Virus record (IMG/VR): IMGVR_UViG_3300043466_001193
Span: 1-31,705 of that record
Direction: 5' to 3' (one strand)
DNA length: 31,705 nt
Origin: a virus
The position numbers and the translations under genes were made by a program. The notes beneath the pieces are model-generated. The model was not told the DNA's origin. It made no database searches and saw only the letters and a program-made list of their open reading frames with translations. This document shows positions 13,155 through 19,297 of this stretch, in pieces. Position 1 is the first letter of the stretch. Each line of letters starts with the position of its first letter.

Positions 13155-13439
13155 TCAATCATGGGTAAGCCCCATAACATCGTCAATCTTTTTTTTAGTA
13201 GGTGTATAGCTAGGGTTGTAAAGTCTAATTCCATCTGTAAGGCCATAGCTTACTCCAGTATGAAACATAAGTAAGGCAATGGCTTCGGCATCCATCCATT
13301 CTGGAAATGTCAAACGCACTCCAGTTTGGTCTGAATACATTTTGTCGGTAGGTTCAAATAGTTCTGCTTGGTAGTAGCCTTGCCCAGATTCAAAGATGTG
13401 GATGGCTCTGTTTTTTGATGTGATTAGGGTAATTGTCAT
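13155..13439 (-). CDS. Unknown early protein
   Basis: A 94-residue protein with a beta-rich N-terminus (MTITLITSKNRAIHIFESGQ), an aromatic centre (YYQAELFEPTDKMYSDQTG), a helix containing WMDAEAIALLMFHTGVSYG and a basic tail. It is among the first leftward genes after the divergent promoter region and ends 19 bases before the terminator hairpin. First-expressed phage genes of this size often interfere with host functions, but no motif supports a specific role. Confidence 0.6.
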   Translation of the reverse strand: MTITLITSKNRAIHIFESGQGYYQAELFEPTDKMYSDQTGVRLTFPEWMDAEAIALLMFHTGVSYGLTDGIRLYNPSYTPTKKKIDDVMGLTHD

Positions 13440-13454
13440 GGTAAAGGGTTTTGA

Positions 13455-13538
13455 TTATTGGCAAATAATGTCTTGTAAAAGGCCTATAACATAGGCAACT
13501 GCTAGTAGAGCAAGTAGGAGTTTGATTGGTGCTTTCAT
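13455..13538 (-). CDS. 27-residue membrane peptide
   Basis: A short ORF from ATG 13538 to TAA 13455-13457 encoding MKAPIKLLLALLAVAYVIGL and a further LQDIICQ. It is almost entirely one hydrophobic helix with a basic start. It lies between the leftward promoter element and the 94-residue early gene, so it would be the first leftward gene. Because it is so short, chance occurrence cannot be excluded; the position and clean membrane profile favour a real peptide. Confidence 0.42.
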   Translation of the reverse strand: MKAPIKLLLALLAVAYVIGLLQDIICQ

Positions 13539-13570
13539 GGTTTAATCATTTGGTTATGGATGCAAGATAA

Positions 13571-13633
13571 TACACTTTTACACATTAACCAAAAATATTT
13601 TTAATTTATTTTTATTGCACTATATTTGTGTAA
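13571..13633. promoter_or_regulatory. Divergent promoter/operator region
   Basis: This very A/T-rich stretch carries two opposed -7 elements: TATTTTTG on the minus strand (13590-13597) and TATATTTG on the plus strand (13621-13628). Neither has a clear -33 TTTG at 19-21 bases. An inverted pair TTACACA (13578-13584) and TGTGTAA (13627-13633) brackets both, and TACAC repeats at 13571 and 13579. The rightward transcript would begin at about the ATG at 13633, giving a nearly leaderless mRNA. The brackets could be operator half-sites. Confidence 0.55.
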
Positions 13634-13863
13634 TGGAAAAGCAGAAAAGAGGTAGAAAACCAAAGCCTGCACATCTGAAAGTGCAAATGGTTACAGCCTA
13701 CATTACAAAAGAGCAGAAAGACCTGATAAACAAAGAGTTCGGTAACCTTACTAATGCTGTAAAAATTCACATTTTAAGCAAATTCAATGGACATCGTGAT
13801 AGCTTTGGGCACTGGCAGCCGGTGGATGGACAACGAGCTGAGGTATGCCCTAAGATCGATTGA
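13633..13863 (+). CDS. Small AT-hook-like DNA-binding protein, putative regulator
   Basis: A 76-residue basic protein starting MEKQKRGRKPKPAHLK. KRGRKPK is an AT-hook-like minor-groove-binding motif. It is followed by 'MVTAYITKEQKDLINKEFGN', a strand-helix pattern reminiscent of ribbon-helix-helix regulators. ATG 13633 is preferred over the upstream TTG at 13615 because the -7 promoter element lies between them. The last 25 residues are encoded in the 77 bases that overlap the next gene. Its position at the divergent promoter and its A/T-binding motif suggest an early/late switch or autoregulator; this is inference. Confidence 0.65.
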   Translation: MEKQKRGRKPKPAHLKVQMVTAYITKEQKDLINKEFGNLTNAVKIHILSKFNGHRDSFGHWQPVDGQRAEVCPKID

Positions 13864-14476
13864 ATCGTATCTTAAAGGGCACTCCGGCCGCATTCTACTA
13901 ATAGGCGAAAAGCCTAAATGGATAAAGAATGTGGACTACTACGACATCCCAGATAAGCCGGGCCGCAAGAACTTTAGCATCTTTCAAAAGATACTGACTG
14001 GATGCGAGATGTGTAATGGGGATGACTTTATTTTTTGGAATGATGACCACTTCTTACTTAAAGACCTAAAAGTTACAGATTTTAAGTATTGGTATGATGG
14101 CACTACGGTACAATACTTTCAAAAGGCTGTCGGACTTTATAAAAAGGCTGTTGCAAACACAATGGCTCTGCCTAAAGTCAATGACCTTTATACAGATATT
14201 CATGTGCCCATCGTTTACAATAAGCATGAATTTAGCAAGCTCTTAAATATAGACTGGTCAAAAGAGTACGTTATTAAAACTGCCTATACTCGGACTCAGG
14301 ATGGTGGCTTTGAGTACATGGCAGACCTAAAACTCAATCAGCAGTACAGCCTAAATCAATGGTATGGCAAGCTCCATGCCCGGACATTCTTTAGTATCGG
14401 CTCTTATGCGGTCAATGCTGACTTTAAGATACTCATGGAAAAACTATACCCTAGAAAATCACAATACGAAAAATGA
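13787..14476 (+). CDS. Stealth-like sugar-phosphate transferase / glycosyltransferase
   Basis: A 229-residue protein with the layout of the Stealth family (hexose-1-phosphate transferases of capsule synthesis): DIVIALGTGSRW (CR1-like), DNELRYALRSIESYL leading to EKPKWI, then FIFWNDDHFLL with NDD at 85-87 (CR2-like), and IHVPIVYNKHEF (CR3-like). It is shorter than usual Stealth proteins and lacks an obvious CR4. Expected activity is transfer of a sugar or sugar phosphate to a glycan in the cytoplasm; donor and acceptor are unknown. It starts inside the regulator gene and overlaps the next gene by four bases, opening a six-gene glycan cassette. Confidence 0.68.
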   Translation: MDIVIALGTGSRWMDNELRYALRSIESYLKGHSGRILLIGEKPKWIKNVDYYDIPDKPGRKNFSIFQKILTGCEMCNGDDFIFWNDDHFLLKDLKVTDFKYWYDGTTVQYFQKAVGLYKKAVANTMALPKVNDLYTDIHVPIVYNKHEFSKLLNIDWSKEYVIKTAYTRTQDGGFEYMADLKLNQQYSLNQWYGKLHARTFFSIGSYAVNADFKILMEKLYPRKSQYEK

Positions 14477-15444
14477 GAATCTTTATCCAAAGCCCAAACA
14501 TCAATAGCCGACATGGAGGCATCAGAGTCATCAATGAGTGGGCTAACAGGTTAGAAGGCTTTGGGCATAAGGTCATCCTTTACAACCAAGCCGGTCCAGT
14601 AAGATGCGACTGGATGACTATAACTTGTAAGATTGTAAATACTACTAATCTATTGGCAAATTCTGATCTGCTAATAGTAACCAGCCCACATGGGGCAAGC
14701 CTATTAAGTAAAGACAAGCCTTATAAGAAAGTAGTCTTTTTGCAGATGTTGGAGCATCTCTTTAACATAACTAACAAGGCCTTTTTTGATAGTTGCTTTA
14801 CTCTATACTCTACCAAATATCCTCTTATCTCTATAAGCCAGTGGAATATTAGGATTTTACAAAACACATACAAAAGAACAGGACCGACATTTTATGTAGG
14901 TAATGGAGTTAATCTTAATGATTTCCCGATAAGCAACAAGTCAAAAGATGGTAAAGTAGCCTTATTGGAATCTCCAGAGCCAACTAACATGGCAAAAGAC
15001 ACAGAAAAAATAGCGGTACAAGTAGCCAAGAATCTAAAAGAAAAGGGATGGATAATAAAAGGCTTTGGCTTACATAAAGCAAAAGACAATATTTATACTG
15101 AGTATGTAGTCAAACCAGACCTTGCCACAATGAATCGGCTCTATGAGGAGGCCACAATAATGATAAAGGCCACAAAGTATGATGCGAGGTCCACAGCTCC
15201 TTTAGAGGCTGGCACAAAGGGCACTGTAACAATTAGAGGGATTATAGAGGGAGATGATGACCTAAACGAGACTAATAGCTTTAAGACTGGCTATTCTTAT
15301 GACAAATTATTTGACTCGACCATGTTTGCTTTACACCATCCCGATCAATTACAAGAAAAAGCAGACAATATTCGTAAATATGTCCAAACTTACACTTGGG
15401 ATTATTGGATGACTAAAATCAATGACATTTTATGCAACTTATAG
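14473..15444 (+). CDS. GT-B glycosyltransferase, family 4-like
   Basis: A 323-residue protein. The N-terminus MRIFIQSPNINSRHGGIRVI followed by NEWANRLEGFGHKV is the typical GT4 acceptor-side opening (Gly-Gly loop, then helix and HKV strand). A mid-protein FYVGNGVNLNDF matches the V.NGVD..F linker of GT4 enzymes. The C-terminal half has a donor-site-like segment (ARSTAPLEAGTKGT, with an E in the EX7E position). Both overlaps (4 and 13 bases) tie it to the cassette. Donor and acceptor cannot be deduced. Confidence 0.78.
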   Translation: MRIFIQSPNINSRHGGIRVINEWANRLEGFGHKVILYNQAGPVRCDWMTITCKIVNTTNLLANSDLLIVTSPHGASLLSKDKPYKKVVFLQMLEHLFNITNKAFFDSCFTLYSTKYPLISISQWNIRILQNTYKRTGPTFYVGNGVNLNDFPISNKSKDGKVALLESPEPTNMAKDTEKIAVQVAKNLKEKGWIIKGFGLHKAKDNIYTEYVVKPDLATMNRLYEEATIMIKATKYDARSTAPLEAGTKGTVTIRGIIEGDDDLNETNSFKTGYSYDKLFDSTMFALHHPDQLQEKADNIRKYVQTYTWDYWMTKINDILCNL

Positions 15445-15872
15445 TAGGATGCGGTCCGAACTGGCCTAAAAGAGAGAATGACATTTTCTTAGATTGTCGC
15501 AAGTTTGACAATGTAGATGTAGTGCATGACCTAAATATCACACCTTGGCCATTCAAAAATGACCAGATGACTGAGATAGCAGCTATTCATGTGGTAGAGC
15601 ATCTTAATAGTTTATTGGACTTTATGAATGAGAGCTGGAGAATATTAAAAAAAGGGGGAGCCTTATACATAGAAACTCCCGAAGCCGGGGCAAATGTTGA
15701 CCTCCAATTTGCTGATCCTACACACATAAGATGTTATCGGAAGCATACCTTTATAAATTACTTTACTTTATCTGAGGCTCCTAAATTTGGTTACACAGAC
15801 AAATATTGGGCTATAATGCACTTAGAGACTAAAGATGGCAATATAATCGCACACCTAACACCATTAAAATGA
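15432..15872 (+). CDS. SAM-dependent methyltransferase-like protein
   Basis: A 146-residue short class I methyltransferase-type protein: LIVGCGPNWP (motif I, shortened), DIFLDCRKF, VHDLNITPWPF, AIHVVEHL (post-II) and RILKKGGALYIETPE (post-III). This 'VGCG...LD....V.HDLN..PWPF...E....HV.EHL' series recurs in sugar or small-molecule methyltransferases of polysaccharide clusters. The fold lacks full-length N- and C-terminal parts, so it may be a minimal enzyme or need a partner. It overlaps both neighbours. Confidence 0.72.
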   Translation: MQLIVGCGPNWPKRENDIFLDCRKFDNVDVVHDLNITPWPFKNDQMTEIAAIHVVEHLNSLLDFMNESWRILKKGGALYIETPEAGANVDLQFADPTHIRCYRKHTFINYFTLSEAPKFGYTDKYWAIMHLETKDGNIIAHLTPLK

Positions 15873-16477
15873 GAATACTAATAGTTGTATTAGAATACTT
15901 AGAGCCGGATTGGTTGCAGACCTTAAAGTGTGTGCAAGACACTGGCCTACCTTATGAGATTGTCAGCCGGGATGGAGTAGGCAATATGTCGAGGGCTTAC
16001 AATTCTATCATAAATAAAGAGGCCGACTATTACTGGTTTGTCTCAAATGTTACTTTCAGCCCTCAGATGCCTTATATGCTGGCAATGGCTTGCGAGGAGA
16101 GGGGCTGGGCTGGCATCCATCCGGCAATGCGGTCATCAGATCACAAATTCCAATGGCCTAATGGTAACGAACCTAAAGAGACCCCATTTATCGAATGGAC
16201 TGCTCCTATGGTTAATGCAGAGATATTTAGGGATAATCTCTTAGATGAGATGCTACCATACTACTACATGGACTTGGATTGGTGTCATAGGGTCAAGCCT
16301 AATAAGGTAGGGGTGCATCATGGTCAGGTAGTAGAGCATACTTATTTAAGAAACAAGCAAGAGCATCCCATCGGGCAACTAAGAAAGCAACTAAGGAACT
16401 ACTGGACCCCTATCAGTCAAAGACATATGATCCAGAAATACGGAAAGGATTGGCAACAAAAACTATGGCCTAAATAA
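15869..16477 (+). CDS. GT-A glycosyltransferase, family 2-like
   Basis: A 202-residue protein with GT2-type features: MRILIVVLEYLEPDWLQTLK strand-helix, SRDGVGNMSRAYNSII (nucleotide-side helix), YYWFVSNVTFSP (DxD-like position replaced by SN), and PYYYMDLDWCHRV, matching the acceptor-side ED(V/L)D(W/L)C.R segment of rhamnosyltransferase-like enzymes. The missing classical DxD may mean altered metal use or that Asp residues elsewhere serve. It overlaps the methyltransferase by four bases. Confidence 0.68.
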   Translation: MRILIVVLEYLEPDWLQTLKCVQDTGLPYEIVSRDGVGNMSRAYNSIINKEADYYWFVSNVTFSPQMPYMLAMACEERGWAGIHPAMRSSDHKFQWPNGNEPKETPFIEWTAPMVNAEIFRDNLLDEMLPYYYMDLDWCHRVKPNKVGVHHGQVVEHTYLRNKQEHPIGQLRKQLRNYWTPISQRHMIQKYGKDWQQKLWPK

Positions 16478-16482
16478 AAACT

Positions 16483-17103
16483 ATGACAACTTTAGAACTA
16501 CATGGAATTTACCATGAATTAAACTTCTGGCAAGGCTTTGTAAAAACCGACCGATTCTTAAAGGGTTGGGTAGGTAAGGGCAAGACCCCAGAATTAAACC
16601 AAGAGGTAGCAGACTTTATCAAAAGTGTTCCACATGAATCCGTTTTGGATGTGGGATCAGGGGTTTGCTCAATTCTTAATGGATTAGTCAATGTAACCCC
16701 TTGCGATCCATTGGGAGACCTCTACAAGCTCGTTTTTGACTTTGAGAGACATAAACTAAAAGCCCCACTACCAATACCAGCCGAGGAGTTAAACTTTAAG
16801 AATGAGTTTGACATAGTACATATCTCAAATGCTCTGGATCATACCCAAGAACCAAGAAAGGCCTTAGACTACCTTTTACAAGCGGTCAAGCCCGGTGGGT
16901 ATCTAATAGTCCAAGGTTTTTTTAATGAGGCCACACATGAGAACTGGCAAGGCTTCCATCAATGGGATATCTCTTTAGATGATGATGGTTGCATGGTTAT
17001 CTTAGGCAAGAAGTCAAAGACAATAATTGCATGGCCTCCACATAAGTTTGCAACAGTCAATTTATTAGGTCGGGATTGGTATTATTGGATAATAAAAAAG
17101 TAA
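16483..17103 (+). CDS. SAM-dependent methyltransferase
   Basis: A 206-residue class I methyltransferase: VLDVGSGVCSILNG is motif I, then PLGDLYKLVFD, FDIVHISNALDHTQEP (motif II/post-II with an 'alDH' helix start) and AVKPGGYLIVQGFFNE (post-III). The pattern resembles methyltransferases of O-antigen or capsule loci. It is six bases downstream of the GT2-like gene, with an A-rich leader and no Shine-Dalgarno. With the second methyltransferase it suggests a methylated glycan. Confidence 0.8.
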   Translation: MTTLELHGIYHELNFWQGFVKTDRFLKGWVGKGKTPELNQEVADFIKSVPHESVLDVGSGVCSILNGLVNVTPCDPLGDLYKLVFDFERHKLKAPLPIPAEELNFKNEFDIVHISNALDHTQEPRKALDYLLQAVKPGGYLIVQGFFNEATHENWQGFHQWDISLDDDGCMVILGKKSKTIIAWPPHKFATVNLLGRDWYYWIIKK

Positions 17104-17105
17104 AC

Positions 17106-17543
17106 ATGGTAATCTGCTGTGATATAGATGGCTGCTTAACAGATGGCAAAATCTGGGTTGACCATCAAGGAAACATCATCAAGTCGTTTAATAACAAAGA
17201 CATCGGAGCCATCAAAGAGCTAATCTCTATGGGCTTTCAAGTCCACTTAGTAACCGCAAGCAGTTGGCCAGGTGCAGAGCAATACCTACGGAGGTCTGGG
17301 GCTCAGTTGCACATAATACGGAATAAAGAGACTATCCCCTTTGACTATCAAATAGCCATTGGAGACTCGGCATGGGATATACCTATGCTATGTAAGGCAA
17401 AACACTTATTTTGTCCGGCAGATGCCTCTTTAGAGGTCAAGTGCTTAGATGGGGTACATCCACTAAAATCACTCGGTGGTCAAGGAATCATGCTTGAATT
17501 GGTCCGCATACTTAGTCAATGGAATAGTGATGTTGATAAGTAG
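17106..17543 (+). CDS. KdsC-like HAD phosphatase
   Basis: A 145-residue HAD phosphatase starting MVICCDIDGCLTDGKIWVD: D6 and D8 of motif I, T50 of motif II (HLVTAS), K74 of motif III, and motif IV GDSAWDIPML (D87, D91). The SFNNKDIGAIK segment parallels SFN.RDG.GI(K/R) of KDO-8-phosphate phosphatase and related acylneuraminate enzymes, which are cap-less tetramers of similar size. It would dephosphorylate a sugar acid or sugar phosphate feeding the cassette. I start at 17106, two bases after the previous stop, instead of the overlapping 17076. It is the last cassette gene before a terminator. Confidence 0.85.
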   Translation: MVICCDIDGCLTDGKIWVDHQGNIIKSFNNKDIGAIKELISMGFQVHLVTASSWPGAEQYLRRSGAQLHIIRNKETIPFDYQIAIGDSAWDIPMLCKAKHLFCPADASLEVKCLDGVHPLKSLGGQGIMLELVRILSQWNSDVDK

Positions 17544-17550
17544 TACTATT

Positions 17551-17558
17551 TATATTTG
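17551..17558 (+). promoter_or_regulatory. Promoter -7 element before the packaging operon
   Basis: TATATTTG, a full match to TAnnTTTG, eight bases after the phosphatase gene. No TTTG lies at the proper distance (a TTG at 17533 is 15 bases upstream, too close), so activator help may be needed. A transcript from ~17564 would meet the terminator at 17615-17647 after about 80 nt. Confidence 0.5.
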
Positions 17559-17614
17559 GTAGATTGAAAAATTTTTAGTATATTAGGGGGTGAATAAAGG
17601 GTAAAAAATCAACG

Positions 17615-17647
17615 AGCCTTCAGTCCTTCGGGGTTGAGGGCTTTTTT
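17615..17647 (+). terminator. Intrinsic terminator with UUCG tetraloop
   Basis: AGCCTTCAGTCC pairs with GGGTTGAGGGCT over 12 positions (three G-U wobbles) around a TTCG tetraloop, followed by six T (17642-17647, the first also in the stem). It ends the regulator/glycan operon. It also sits downstream of the TATATTTG at 17551, so it could attenuate the head operon that begins five bases later. Confidence 0.88.
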
Positions 17648-17651
17648 ACTT

Positions 17652-17783
17652 ATGCCGTACAAATCAAGAGCCCAAGCAGCCTACTTTAACCTAAACAAGA
17701 AAAAACTTGAGAAGCAAGGGGTTAATGTAGATGAATGGAATAAAAAGAGCAAAGGCAAGAAATTACCCAAGAAGAAAAAATAA
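17652..17783 (+). CDS. 43-residue basic phage protein upstream of terminase
   Basis: A short ORF from ATG 17652 to TAA 17781-17783: MPYKSRAQAAYFNLNKKKLE then KQGVNVDEWNKKSKGKK and a Lys-rich end. The start MPYKS(R/K)AQ..YF is a recurrent small phage protein that sits beside terminase or structural genes. Strong net positive charge suggests binding to nucleic acid or packaged DNA. Its function is unknown. It is five bases after the terminator and four before TerS. Confidence 0.75.
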   Translation: MPYKSRAQAAYFNLNKKKLEKQGVNVDEWNKKSKGKKLPKKKK

Positions 17784-17786
17784 CCA

Positions 17787-18137
17787 TTGTCAAGACCACA
17801 AGCCGATATCAACTGGGATATAGTTGCTGAATACTTAGAAGCAGGCTGCACTGGAACGGAGATAGCTGCCATGCTAGGTATCTCAGCACCAACACTTTAC
17901 GACAGATGCCAATCAGATAATGGTGTTCTGTTTTCAGAGTTTTCCCAAGAAAAAAAACAAAAGGGAGACCTTATTCTGAAAAAAGTTCAGTTTGAGGCTG
18001 CCATAAAAGATAAAGACCGAACCATGTTAGTCTGGTTAGGCAAGCAAAGGTTGGGTCAGAAAGAAAAGGCAGAGCAAGATATTAAGGTTGATGGTGGCAT
18101 TAACATAATATTTAAGCCTGTCAATGAAACAAGTTGA
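17787..18137 (+). CDS. terS: Terminase small subunit
   Basis: A 116-residue protein with an N-terminal helix-turn-helix (about residues 9-38: WDIVAEYLEAGCTGTEIAAM then LGISAPTLYDRC), an FSEFSQEKKQKGD helix and 'AAIKDKDRTMLVWLGKQRLG', the standard layout of phage TerS. It would recognise packaging sites and regulate TerL. The start is TTG (17787); no ATG precedes the HTH, and TTG gives the expected MSRP beginning. It overlaps TerL by 14 bases. Confidence 0.88.
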   Translation: MSRPQADINWDIVAEYLEAGCTGTEIAAMLGISAPTLYDRCQSDNGVLFSEFSQEKKQKGDLILKKVQFEAAIKDKDRTMLVWLGKQRLGQKEKAEQDIKVDGGINIIFKPVNETS

Positions 18138-19287
18138 GATACGATATACTAGTGTCTTTGAAAGAAACTTGCTAGCCTATCAGGCAAAAAAGTATAGGGT
18201 GATAGCCAACCAAGGCTCTACCCGATCCGGCAAGACCTATTCAATATCTCAGCTTCTAGCTCTTTTCATACCGCACAAGGAAAAAGTAACGATTTCGGTG
18301 GTTAGTCCATCCTTACCCCATCTAAAAAGGGGTGCTAGGCGGGATATCTTAAAGATACTCGAGGATGCTGGCATCTATTCAGATGAGCAGTTTAACAAGA
18401 CTGACAATGTCTACCACTACCCCAATGGCTCATATATTGAGTTTTTTGGGGCAGAGGATTCGGGCAAGGTTAGAGGACCAGGGCGAGATATACTGTACAT
18501 TAACGAGGCAAATCTATTGCCTCACTCGATTTACCAGCAGTTAGCCCTTAGAACCAAGCAGACCATCTTTTTAGACTTTAACCCAGTCGATGAGATGAGC
18601 TGGGTGTACGATGTCGCTGACAGAGAAACTAACCTCTTAATCCACTCAACCTACAAAGACAACCCATTCCTGCCAAGTGAGCAGGTAGCGGAGATTGAAA
18701 GTCTGAAAGATGCAGATGAGAATCTATGGAAGGTCTTTGGGTTGGGAGAGAGGGGTAAGTCCTCAGAGATTATCTACACCCATTGGAGACAGGGTCAGTT
18801 CCCGGATGAATGCGAAACGGTTTATGGCTTAGACTTTGGCTATTCAGTTCCAACTGCTTTAGTCAAGGTGGGGTTTCACGAAAAACAGACCTTTGTAAAG
18901 GAGATGCTTTACGAAACTAAGCTAACGACCACCGATTTAATAGAAAGGCTTAAGGTCTTAAACATCAAGAGGTCCGATGAGATTTACTGTGATGCTGCCG
19001 AGCCTAAGACTATTGAGGAACTGGTCAGAGCTGGGTACAATGCCAAGCCAGCAGAGAAAGATGTCTATGCAGGCATCCAGAAAGTCAAAAGCCAGCCTTT
19101 AGTCGTTACATCTGACAGCACGAACCTAATTAAGGAGATTAGGTCCTACAAGTGGAAAGTCGATAAAGATGGCAAGGTCCATTCAGACGAGCAGCCAGTC
19201 AAGATGTGGGATCACCTGTGCGATGCGATGCGGTATGCAATTTACACGAAACTAAACAAGCCCCGATTTGAGGTGATGGCTTGGTAA
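18124..19287 (+). CDS. terL: Terminase large subunit (Terminase_3/PBSX type)
   Basis: A 387-residue packaging motor and nuclease. Walker A is QGSTRSGKT at 30-38; Walker B is DILYINEAN with catalytic Glu128; the coupling-type 'DFNPVDEMSWVYD' lies at 151-163. The nuclease domain shows YGLDFGY (Asp237), YCDAAEP (Asp290) and MWDHLCDAMRY (Asp363 or 367) as metal ligands. Length is slightly short but complete for Terminase_3. Enzymes of this group often package headfuls, which agrees with the circularly permuted assembly; the packaging mode is inferred. Confidence 0.95.
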   Translation: MKQVEIRYTSVFERNLLAYQAKKYRVIANQGSTRSGKTYSISQLLALFIPHKEKVTISVVSPSLPHLKRGARRDILKILEDAGIYSDEQFNKTDNVYHYPNGSYIEFFGAEDSGKVRGPGRDILYINEANLLPHSIYQQLALRTKQTIFLDFNPVDEMSWVYDVADRETNLLIHSTYKDNPFLPSEQVAEIESLKDADENLWKVFGLGERGKSSEIIYTHWRQGQFPDECETVYGLDFGYSVPTALVKVGFHEKQTFVKEMLYETKLTTTDLIERLKVLNIKRSDEIYCDAAEPKTIEELVRAGYNAKPAEKDVYAGIQKVKSQPLVVTSDSTNLIKEIRSYKWKVDKDGKVHSDEQPVKMWDHLCDAMRYAIYTKLNKPRFEVMAW

Positions 19288-19297
19288 AATAAAGAAA

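Noticed and set aside
13615-13632. TTG start for the AT-hook protein
   Set aside because: The -7 promoter element lies between it and ATG 13633, so the TTG would not be in the mRNA.
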